DNA of 12,200 bases, from assembly GCA_023396625.1 (NCBI GenBank), contig JAEWVY010000265.1:1-12200 (forward strand), given 5' to 3'. Shown here piece by piece: positions 6,722 to 12,200 of the stretch. Under the pieces are notes generated by a model. The model ran no database searches, was not told the DNA's origin, and worked only from the letters and a program-made list of their open reading frames with translations. The first letter of the stretch is position 1; each line of letters begins with the position of its first letter. Position numbers and translations under genes: made by a program. Source of the stretch: Pseudomonadota bacterium. Lineage in GTDB: Bacteria; Pseudomonadota; Gammaproteobacteria; Burkholderiales; Burkholderiaceae_C.

Positions 6722-7980
6722 AATGGCTGGCCGACAAGATCGAGCAGTGGCCAACCGCCAAGCTCGTGCCCTACGCCCGCAACGCGCGGACCCACTCCGA
6801 TGCGCAGGTGGCGCAGATCGCTGCCAGCATCGCGGAGTTTGGCTTCACCAACCCCATCCTCGCAGGCAGCGACGGCGTGATCGTCGCTGGGCACGGACGA
6901 TTGGCCGCCGCGCAGAAGCTCGGCCTCGACGCAGTGCCTGTGGTCGTACTCGACCACCTGACGCCCACACAGCGCCGCGCGCTGGTGATCGCCGACAACC
7001 GCATCGCCGAGAACGCCGGGTGGGACGAGGAGCTGCTGCGCATCGAACTGGAAGGCTTGCAGGACGAATGTTTCGACCTCGACCTGATCGGCTTCGACGC
7101 TGACGCGCTGGCCGAACTGCTGGCGGGTGACGAGCCGGTCAACGAGGGCCAGTCCGACGAGGATGCGGTGCCGGAGGTTGGCGAGACGCCTGTGTCACGC
7201 CCCGGCGATGTCTGGCAGCTTGGCCCGCATCGTCTGCTGTGCGGCGACGCGACGTTGGCCGAGAGCTATGAAGCGCTGCTCGATGGCAAGGCGGTGGACA
7301 TGGTGTTCACCGACCCGCCGTACAACGTCAACTACGCCAACAGCGCGAAGGACAAGCTGCGCGGCAAGGATCGCGCGATCCTGAATGACAACCTCGGCGA
7401 CGGCTTCCACGCCTTCCTGCAGGCTGCACTGACACCGATGGTCGCGCACTGCCGGGGCGCGATCTACGTGGCGATGTCGTCCAGCGAACTCGATACGCTT
7501 CAATCGGCCTTCCGCGCGGCGGGCGGCAAGTGGTCTACCTTCATCATCTGGGCGAAGAACACTTTCACGCTGGGCCGCGCCGACTACCAGCGCCAGTACG
7601 AACCCATCCTCTACGGATGGCCCGAAGGCGGCGAGCGCCACTGGTGCGGCGACCGCGACCAGGGCGATGTGTGGCAGATCAAGAAGCCGCAGAAGAACGA
7701 CCTGCACCCGACCATGAAGCCGGTGGAACTGGTGGAGCGCGCGCTGCGCAATTCCAGCCGCCCGGGCAACGTGGTGCTCGATCCCTTCGGCGGCTCCGGT
7801 ACCACGCTGATCGCTGCCGAGAAATCAGGCCGCGTCGCGCGCCTGATCGAACTCGACCCGAAGTACGCCGACGTGATCGTGCGGCGCTGGCAGGACTGGA
7901 GTGGCAAACAGGCAATCCGCGTGGCCGATGGCCTGCCGTTCGACGATCAGGCGGCGAGTTCCTCGCTGATGGCGCAGTGA
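6718..7980 (+). CDS. ParB-like domain fused to DNA methyltransferase (DPPY type)
   Basis: A 420-residue paralogue of the preceding protein. Its ParB-like part contains LVPYARNARTH, VIVAGHGRLAAAQKLG (54-69) and VIADNRIAE (90-98). A shorter acidic linker follows (about 137-156). The methyltransferase domain has TDPPYNVNY (198-206), the family segment LHPTMKPVEL (329-338) and LDPFGGSGTT (354-363). DPPY with HPTMKPVEL is typical of beta-class N6-adenine methyltransferases common in phages. The two proteins share the junction PVSRxGDVW and HRLxCGDA, so the whole fusion was duplicated and the catalytic parts then diverged. The start overlaps the stop of the first enzyme (ATGA). The last 34 bases overlap a convergent leftward gene. 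No restriction endonuclease is adjacent, so it is probably an orphan protective enzyme. Confidence 0.92.
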   Translation: MKWLADKIEQWPTAKLVPYARNARTHSDAQVAQIAASIAEFGFTNPILAGSDGVIVAGHGRLAAAQKLGLDAVPVVVLDHLTPTQRRALVIADNRIAENAGWDEELLRIELEGLQDECFDLDLIGFDADALAELLAGDEPVNEGQSDEDAVPEVGETPVSRPGDVWQLGPHRLLCGDATLAESYEALLDGKAVDMVFTDPPYNVNYANSAKDKLRGKDRAILNDNLGDGFHAFLQAALTPMVAHCRGAIYVAMSSSELDTLQSAFRAAGGKWSTFIIWAKNTFTLGRADYQRQYEPILYGWPEGGERHWCGDRDQGDVWQIKKPQKNDLHPTMKPVELVERALRNSSRPGNVVLDPFGGSGTTLIAAEKSGRVARLIELDPKYADVIVRRWQDWSGKQAIRVADGLPFDDQAASSSLMAQ

Positions 7981-8309
7981 ATCACGAAGCCCGTCAGGTA
8001 GGGCAGCCCGCGCGGGATGCCGTAGTCCTTGCTGGTCTGGCGTCCAATCGTCCAGCCCATCCACTGCTGCGTGGCGGCGTCGATGGCGTCCTGCATGCTC
8101 TTGCCGTCGATCAGGCCATTGTGGACTTCGTCCGCGAAGTGGCGTCCGTAGCGGCTGTCGAGGAAAACGCGGACGGTGTCGAAGTCCTCGCCCGTGGCGT
8201 TGGCGACGGCGTTCATGGCCAAGGGCCACGCGATGCTGGCGTGTCCGCCCATCGTGCCCCAGAAACCCCAACCCTCGTTGCGGGTGGCGGGGATGGTCTC
8301 GTTGCTCAT
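7947..8309 (-). CDS. Conserved phage protein of unknown function, 120 aa
   Basis: I recognise the general type of this protein from phage genomes but no function is known to me. It contains GWGFWGTMGGHASIAWPLAM (13-32), FDTVRVFLDSRYGRHFADEV (43-62), QQWMGWTIGRQTSKDYGIPR (81-100) and GLPYLTGFVIHC (101-112). It looks like a soluble mixed alpha/beta protein without a signal peptide. On the minus strand AAGGAC precedes the ATG by six bases. Its 3' end overlaps the convergent methyltransferase gene by 34 bases, with no terminator between them. It is the last of three leftward genes, each with a copy of the same leader in front, so it may have its own promoter and be expressed separately from the rightward operons. 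Confidence 0.8.
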   Translation of the reverse strand: MSNETIPATRNEGWGFWGTMGGHASIAWPLAMNAVANATGEDFDTVRVFLDSRYGRHFADEVHNGLIDGKSMQDAIDAATQQWMGWTIGRQTSKDYGIPRGLPYLTGFVIHCAISEELAA

Positions 8310-8385
8310 GTTCTGGTCCTTGGTGGCTGCGTTGCGATGCTTGTAGTAACGCGCTGCGTGGGCCGGAAGCCAAGCTCTATCTAGC
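8310..8385 (-). promoter_or_regulatory. Shared leader, copy A (before the 120-aa gene)
   Basis: The intergenic stretch holds GAAGCCAAGCTCT (plus strand 8366-8378) and AACGCGCT (8348-8355), both shared with the two other leaders. Read leftward, TTGGCT (complement of 8368-8373) lies 17 bases from GTTACT (complement of 8345-8350). This is the most diverged copy: the 3' part of the long motif and the -10-like hexamer differ. The motif begins 57 bases from the start codon. GCCGGA (8362-8367) and TCCGGC (8387-8392) flank the motif as a small inverted repeat. Confidence 0.55.
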
Positions 8386-8402
8386 CTCCGGCTCGATCTT
8401 TT

Positions 8403-9017
8403 TCAGGCGACGCGGTAGACGCGCTCGCCGCCCTGGGCCTTGTCCGAGGTGAGGGTCAGGCCGAGCTTCTTCTTGAAGGCTCCGGCGAAGGTGCCGCGCA
8501 CGGTGTGGGCCTGCCCGCCGGTGGCGGCGCAGATCTGGCTGATGGTCGCGCCCTCGGGGCGCTGGAGCATCCGGATGACCTCGGCCTGCTTGCTGTTCTT
8601 GCGGCTGCGCGTGGCGGGCTTGTCGCTGTCGGCTTTCTGCTTCGACCACTGGGCTTCGGCGGCGCTCACGGCGGCCTCCAGTTCCGCATCAAGAGGTTCC
8701 GGAACTGTAGGCGCTGCAGTCTGGGATGCTTCGGCGTTGGCGATGACTTCGTCGAGCTTGACCTCGAAGCTGCCGATTCGCCTCTCGCTACCGGGGCGCG
8801 GCATGCCCAGGGCGTCGTAGCCCTCGGCGGCGACGCGCCAGCTCTTGCCGTCCTGGCCATCGCGCGTGATCAGGGCGCGGTTGAACATGCCTGCCAGCAC
8901 CTTCGTGCGCGCACCGCCTTTGATGTTGTCGGGAAACCACTCGATCTTGCCGCCGCTGGTGTTGATGGCCTTGGCGAGGATGGCGTGCTGGGCCGGGGTG
9001 AGTTGCGTGGTGCTCAT
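8403..9017 (-). CDS. DUF3489 protein with two winged-helix-like domains
   Basis: A 204-residue protein. Residues about 5-70 (LTPAQHAILAKAI to RVAAEGYDALG) look like a winged-helix domain. A polar, alanine-rich linker spans about 95-140. The C-terminal domain (about 141-204) matches DUF3489: SKQAEVIRMLQRPEGATIS, QICAATGGQAHTVRGTFAGA, FKKKLGLTLTS and GGERVYRVA. Both domains look suited to DNA binding, and the family has no established function that I know of. AAAGGAG eight bases upstream supports the ATG. It is the middle gene of the leftward island and has its own copy of the shared leader. A regulator of the phage or of its host is plausible but not shown. Confidence 0.87.
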   Translation of the reverse strand: MSTTQLTPAQHAILAKAINTSGGKIEWFPDNIKGGARTKVLAGMFNRALITRDGQDGKSWRVAAEGYDALGMPRPGSERRIGSFEVKLDEVIANAEASQTAAPTVPEPLDAELEAAVSAAEAQWSKQKADSDKPATRSRKNSKQAEVIRMLQRPEGATISQICAATGGQAHTVRGTFAGAFKKKLGLTLTSDKAQGGERVYRVA

Positions 9018-9093
9018 GGTCTGCTCCTTTGCAGTGGTTGATTGGGATCGTGATGAACGCGCTGTTCACCGGTGAAGCCAAGCTCTTTCTGCT
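9018..9093 (-). promoter_or_regulatory. Shared leader, copy B (before the DUF3489 gene)
   Basis: GAAGCCAAGCTCTTTCTGCT (plus strand 9074-9093) is identical over 20 bases to copy C, and GTGATGAACGCGCT (9050-9063) over 14 bases. Read leftward, TTGGCT (complement of 9076-9081) and GTTCAT (complement of 9053-9058) are 17 bases apart, as in a promoter, though the -10 match is poor. The perfect 12-bp palindrome TTCACCGGTGAA (9065-9076) lies between them and could be an operator. ATCAACCAC and AAAGGA before the start codon are also shared with copy C. Confidence 0.6.
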
Positions 9094-9360
9094 TCAACGC
9101 CCGCGCAGCGACGAGATGCCCGCTTCGGCCAGTTCGAGGGCGGCGGCATGGAACGCGGTTTCCGCGATCCACGGCGCAGTCCGCGCGTCATCCAACAGTT
9201 GATCGACGACCGTCTTGGCGCTGGCGCGCATCGATGCACAGGCAGCTTCGAGTTGGGCGTTGCTGGCAGTGGCGACTTCGTTGCGGCAGACGCGAACCAA
9301 GACCGTCATCGCGGCTTCGGCGAGCTTGATGGCGAGGGTGTCGGGGGCTGGCTTGTTCAT
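9094..9360 (-). CDS. Small alanine-rich helical protein of unknown function
   Basis: This 88-residue protein is not recognised. It is strongly alanine-rich and predicted to be almost all helix, for example DTLAIKLAEAAMTVLVRVC (7-25) and TAFHAAALELAEAGI (68-82). The first helix is amphipathic rather than a clear membrane segment, and there is no signal peptide. AAAGGA lies upstream of the ATG on the minus strand. It is the first gene of the leftward island, starts 117 bases from the divergent small terminase gene, and is followed by the DUF3489 leader. The presence of the same leader and ribosome-binding arrangement as its neighbours is the main evidence that it is a real gene. Confidence 0.7.
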   Translation of the reverse strand: MNKPAPDTLAIKLAEAAMTVLVRVCRNEVATASNAQLEAACASMRASAKTVVDQLLDDARTAPWIAETAFHAAALELAEAGISSLRGR

Positions 9361-9437
9361 GGGTCGTCCTTTCGACGTGGTTGATGGCGTGACGTGATGA
9401 ACGCGCTATTCCCAATGGAAGCCAAGCTCTTTCTGCT
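9361..9437 (-). promoter_or_regulatory. Shared leader, copy C (before the 88-aa gene)
   Basis: This leader lies in the divergent gap between the leftward island and the terminase genes. It has the 20-base motif at 9418-9437 and GTGATGAACGCGCT at 9394-9407, both identical to copy B. TTGGCT (complement of 9420-9425) and GTTCAT (complement of 9397-9402) are 17 bases apart. The segment between, TTCCATTGGGAA on the minus strand, is an imperfect palindrome where copy B has a perfect one. The motif begins 58 bases from the start codon. No rightward promoter for the terminase genes is evident beside it. Confidence 0.6.
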
Positions 9438-9477
9438 CGCACAGGAGCCACCCGAAAAATGATTGAAGAAGGTGCCG

Positions 9478-10014
9478 ATGGGACTCTCGATTCGCGCCTA
9501 TGCGCGCCACCGTGGCGTTTCCGACGCGGCGGTGCGCAAGGCCATCGCGGCGGGCCGCATCACGCCGGAGGCCGACGGCACCGTTGACCCGGATCGCGCC
9601 GACGCGGAGTGGGCCCGCAACACCGAAGCGCCGCGCAATGGCACGCGGGCAAGGCCCGTGCGCGTGGCCTTGCCGCCAGACACCGTCCCTGCGAGCGACG
9701 GCCCAGCCGCACTCCCTACGGGCGGTGCATCGCTGCTTCAGGCACGCACCGTCAACGAGGTCGTCAAGGCGCAGACCAACAAGGTGCGGCTGGCACGCCT
9801 GAAAGGCGAGTTGGTCGAACGCAATCAGGCCATCGCCCACGTTTTCAAGCTGGCGCGCGCCGAGCGCGATGCGTGGCTCAACTGGCCTGCGCGCGTGTCA
9901 GCGCAGATGGCGGCCAAGCTCGCCATCGACCCGCACACGATGCACGTCGCGCTGGAAGCCGCCGTGCGCGAGCACTTGCAGGAACTGGGCGATCTGCGCC
10001 CGCAAGTGGATTGA
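9478..10014 (+). CDS. Terminase small subunit, Nu1-like
   Basis: A 178-residue protein whose N-terminus is a helix-turn-helix: LSIRAYARHRGVSDAAVRKAI (3-23) followed by GRITPEADGTVDPDRADAEW (26-45), the layout of the DNA-binding domain of the Nu1-type small terminase subunit. A proline- and alanine-rich linker (about 50-85) leads to a helical C-terminal part (about 90-175) that would mediate assembly and contact with the large subunit. The protein would recognise the packaging site and deliver DNA to the motor. The ATG at 9478 follows GAAGAAGG (9465-9472) by five bases. The frame also has TTG at 9463 but without such a site. The stop overlaps the large-subunit start (TGATG), so the two are coupled. 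The similarity is by pattern, so the exact family is less certain than the role. Confidence 0.85.
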   Translation: MGLSIRAYARHRGVSDAAVRKAIAAGRITPEADGTVDPDRADAEWARNTEAPRNGTRARPVRVALPPDTVPASDGPAALPTGGASLLQARTVNEVVKAQTNKVRLARLKGELVERNQAIAHVFKLARAERDAWLNWPARVSAQMAAKLAIDPHTMHVALEAAVREHLQELGDLRPQVD

Positions 10015-11990
10015 TGGACATCGACTACGAAGGCGCTGCCGAAATCGCTCGCGCGTGGCGCGAAGGGTTGACGCCCGATCCGCTGCTGTCCGTGTCGGAG
10101 TGGTCGGATCGGCACCGAGTGCTCTCCAGCAAGGCGTCCGCCGAGCCGGGCCGTTGGCGCACGGGGCGCACGCCGTACCTCAAGGCCATCATGGACAGCC
10201 TGTCGCCGACCTCGCCGGTCGAACGCGTGGTGTTCATGAAGGCCGCACAACTCGGCGCGACCGAGATGGGGTCGAACTGGATCGGCTACGTCATCCACCA
10301 CGCGCCGGGGCCGATGATGGCCGTGTGGCCCACGGTGGAGATGGCCAAGCGCAACTCCAAGCAGCGCATCGACCCACTGATCGAGGAATCGGGCGTGCTG
10401 GCCGAATTGATCGCTCCGGCGCGCTCGCGCGATTCGGGCAACACGATTCTGGCCAAGGAATTTCGGGGCGGCGTGCTGGTGATGACGGGCGCGAACAGCG
10501 CCGTGGGCCTGCGCTCGATGCCGGTGCGCTACCTGTTCCTCGACGAGGTGGACGGCTATCCGCTGGACGTCGAGGGCGAAGGCGATGCGATCTCGCTGGC
10601 CGAGGCGCGCACGCGCACCTTCGCCCGGCGCAAGATTTTCATCGTCTCGACACCGACGATCTCCGGCGCCTCGGCCATCGAGCGCGAGTACGAGGCCAGC
10701 GACCAGCGCCGCTACTTCGTGCCATGTCCACATTGCTCGCACCGGCAGTGGCTGCGCTTCGAGCAGTTGCGCTGGGACAAGGGCCAGCCCGCGACGGCAG
10801 CCTACGTCTGCGAATCCTGCGACACCGCCATCGCCGAGCACCACAAGACCTGGATGCTCGAACACGGCGAATGGCGCGCGATGGCCGACACCTCGGGCAA
10901 GACGGCGGGCTTTCACCTGTCGTCGCTCTACAGTCCGGTCGGCTGGCGTGCGTGGGGCGACATCGCTGCCGCGTGGGAGGCAGCGGTCAGCAAGGAATCG
11001 GGCTCGGCGGCGGCGATCAAGACCTTCAAGAACACCGAACTCGGTGAGACGTGGGTCGAGGAAGGCGAGACGCCCGACTGGCAGCGGCTGGTCGAGCGCC
11101 GCGAGGACTACGTCGTCGGCAGCGTGCCGCTGGGCGGCCTGCTGCTGGTGGGCGGTGCGGACGTGCAGAAGGATCGGATCGAAGCCTCGGTCTGGGCCTT
11201 CGGGCGCGGCAAGGAGGCGTGGCTGGTCGAGCACCGCGTGCTGATGGGCGACACCGCCCGCGAGCAGGTGTGGCAGCGGCTGGCAGAAATGCTCGACGAG
11301 ACCTGGACGCACGCCAACGGCGCAGCGATGCCGCTGGCGCGCTTCGGGCTGGACACCGGCTTTGCGACGCAGGAGGCGTACAGCTTCGTGCGCGCCAGCC
11401 ACGACGCACGTGTGATGGCGGTCAAAGGCGTGGCGCGTGGCGCCGCGCTGATCGGCACGCCGACGGCGGTCGATATGACGCGCGATGGCAAGCGGCTGCG
11501 CCGTGGCATCAAGGTGTTCACGGTGGCGGTCGGCATCGCCAAGCTGGAGCTTTACAACAACCTGCGCAAGGCGGCGAACGTCGGCGAGGACGGCGTCACC
11601 ACGGCGTTTCCTGCGGGCTTCATCCACCTGCCCAAGATCGACGCCGAGTTCATCCAGCAGCTCTGCGCCGAGCAACTGATCACTCGCCGCGACCGCAACG
11701 GCTTCCCCGTGCGTGAATGGCAAAAGATGCGCGAGCGCAATGAAGCGCTCGACTGCTACGTCTATGCCCGCGCCGCTGCGGCGGCGGCAGGGCTGGATCG
11801 CTTCGAGGAGCGCCATTGGCGCGAACTGGAGCGGCAAATCGGGGTGGCGTCCGCACCGGACGACCCGCCACCCCTGAACGACATTGAACTCGACGAGGCC
11901 ACCCATCGCGGTGGCCTCGCTGTTTCTGGCACCCGCAACAGCAGCAAGAGCGGCCGGCGCGTCATCAAGAGCCGATGGCTGACCCGATGA
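10014..11990 (+). CDS. Terminase large subunit, GpA family
   Basis: The 658-residue protein is the ATPase and nuclease that cuts and packages phage DNA. The ATPase half has a Walker A-like segment KAAQLGATEM (76-85), lacking a standard GKT/S as in GpA proteins, and Walker B YLFLDEVD (173-180). STPTISGAS (212-220) is a likely coupling motif. Two CxxC pairs, C238/C241 and C266/C269, would form a zinc ribbon. The nuclease half shows D383 (GGADVQKD), D447 (GLDTG) and D580 (NEALDCYVYA), the expected acidic triad. Length fits GpA-type enzymes. The ATG at 10014 overlaps the small-subunit stop, and the longer frame from 9609 only traverses the small-subunit gene. The tail after about residue 610 is basic and low in complexity and may bind the portal. 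Confidence 0.95.
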   Translation: MDIDYEGAAEIARAWREGLTPDPLLSVSEWSDRHRVLSSKASAEPGRWRTGRTPYLKAIMDSLSPTSPVERVVFMKAAQLGATEMGSNWIGYVIHHAPGPMMAVWPTVEMAKRNSKQRIDPLIEESGVLAELIAPARSRDSGNTILAKEFRGGVLVMTGANSAVGLRSMPVRYLFLDEVDGYPLDVEGEGDAISLAEARTRTFARRKIFIVSTPTISGASAIEREYEASDQRRYFVPCPHCSHRQWLRFEQLRWDKGQPATAAYVCESCDTAIAEHHKTWMLEHGEWRAMADTSGKTAGFHLSSLYSPVGWRAWGDIAAAWEAAVSKESGSAAAIKTFKNTELGETWVEEGETPDWQRLVERREDYVVGSVPLGGLLLVGGADVQKDRIEASVWAFGRGKEAWLVEHRVLMGDTAREQVWQRLAEMLDETWTHANGAAMPLARFGLDTGFATQEAYSFVRASHDARVMAVKGVARGAALIGTPTAVDMTRDGKRLRRGIKVFTVAVGIAKLELYNNLRKAANVGEDGVTTAFPAGFIHLPKIDAEFIQQLCAEQLITRRDRNGFPVREWQKMRERNEALDCYVYARAAAAAAGLDRFEERHWRELERQIGVASAPDDPPPLNDIELDEATHRGGLAVSGTRNSSKSGRRVIKSRWLTR

Positions 11991-11997
11991 GGAACCC

Positions 11998-12200
11998 GTG
12001 AGCTACACCCGCAAACAACTCGATGCGCTCAAGAAGGCGCTGGCCACCGGCGAGCGCCGCGTGAGCTTCGGCGACAAGACGGTCGAGTACCGCAGCGTCG
12101 CCGAACTGCAGGCCGCGATCCGCTCGGTCGAAGCCGAGATCGCGCGCGGCGCGGGCGCGGCCAAGCGCCAGATCCGCATCACCACGGGCAAGGGCTTCTG
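11998..12200 (+). CDS. gpW-like head-tail joining protein (partial, 3' end outside window)
   Basis: The frame begins at GTG 11998, eight bases after the terminase stop, with GAGGAA at 11989-11994 as ribosome-binding site. The visible 67 residues begin SYTRKQLDALKKALATGERR, then FGDKTVEYRSVAELQAAI, an acidic helix, and a basic segment ending RQIRITTGKGF. This is the pattern of gpW-family head-tail joining proteins: helix, beta-hairpin, helix. They plug the portal before tail attachment, and lambda-like order places gpW right after the large terminase. The gene is open at the window end. A portal gene would be expected next. Confidence 0.82.
   Translation, partial: MSYTRKQLDALKKALATGERRVSFGDKTVEYRSVAELQAAIRSVEAEIARGAGAAKRQIRITTGKGF

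Noticed and set aside
8362..8402. GCCGGA/TCCGGC hairpin followed by CTTTTTC as a rightward terminator
   Set aside because: The stem is only six pairs around a 19-base loop, and it lies inside the leftward island where no rightward gene ends. It is too weak to call.
9016..9095. A short leftward frame (TTG start, 26 codons) inside leader copy B, ending over the DUF3489 start codon
   Set aside because: All three leaders encode ELGF in one frame, but copy A has no start codon there and copy C stops after a few codons. Conservation therefore appears to be at the DNA level, not a leader peptide.
9361..9477. A cos packaging site next to the small terminase gene
   Set aside because: Position would suit a Nu1/GpA system, but the only repeats here belong to the leftward leader. 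No end-site symmetry was found that is separate from it.
9825..11906. A 693-codon open frame on the minus strand across the terminase gene
   Set aside because: It is the antisense shadow of the large terminase, is rich in R, A and H residues and has no domain or ribosome-binding support.
1..12200. CRISPR array, tRNA genes, insertion sequence or integrase
   Set aside because: I looked for regularly spaced repeats, cloverleaf arms with a TTCRA loop, transposase motifs and tyrosine or serine recombinase motifs and saw none.

Overview
The window is high-GC throughout and reads as part of a tailed-phage (siphovirus-like) genome or prophage from a Pseudomonadota host. The evidence is the tightly packed, mostly rightward genes with ATGA or TGATG overlaps, a P4/D5-type primase-helicase, a RuvC-like resolvase, a GpA-type terminase with a Nu1-like small subunit, and the start of a gpW-like head-tail joining gene. 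The host genus cannot be fixed from the sequence alone. No integrase, repressor, tRNA, rRNA, CRISPR array or insertion sequence is visible.

Layout. Positions 1-3757 hold the end of an early/replication operon: the last codons of an unidentified gene, a zinc-binding DUF6511-type protein, a Cas4/RecB-like PD-(D/E)XK nuclease with a predicted Fe-S cluster, an AlpA-like helix-turn-helix protein and a TOPRIM plus SF3 primase-helicase. A 142-bp gap (3758-3899) carries a repeated and inverted 16-bp motif. Positions 3900-4972 hold a RuvC-like resolvase, an unknown 67-residue protein and a DUF6362-type helix-turn-helix protein. A 351-bp non-coding region (4973-5323) follows. It is packed with short repeats and hairpins and ends in a strong rightward terminator structure only 15 bases before the next start codon.

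Positions 5324-7980 hold two tandem ParB-like/DNA methyltransferase fusion genes, one with an SPPY and one with a DPPY catalytic motif, and no partner restriction enzyme. Positions 7947-9360 form an island of three small leftward genes (an unknown, a DUF3489 protein and an unknown). Each is preceded at the same distance by a copy of one shared leader sequence. Rightward packaging and head genes resume at 9478: small terminase, large terminase, and a gpW-like gene cut by the window end.

How it fits together. The left part replicates and recombines the DNA, the methyltransferases probably protect it from host restriction, and the right part packages it. The most interesting unexplained material is regulatory. 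First, the three matched leaders of the leftward island look like a phage-specific promoter/operator family. Second, the repeat-hairpin-terminator region lies between a Q-like-positioned DNA-binding protein and the methyltransferase genes, which suggests control by antitermination or attenuation. Both are inferences from sequence arrangement.
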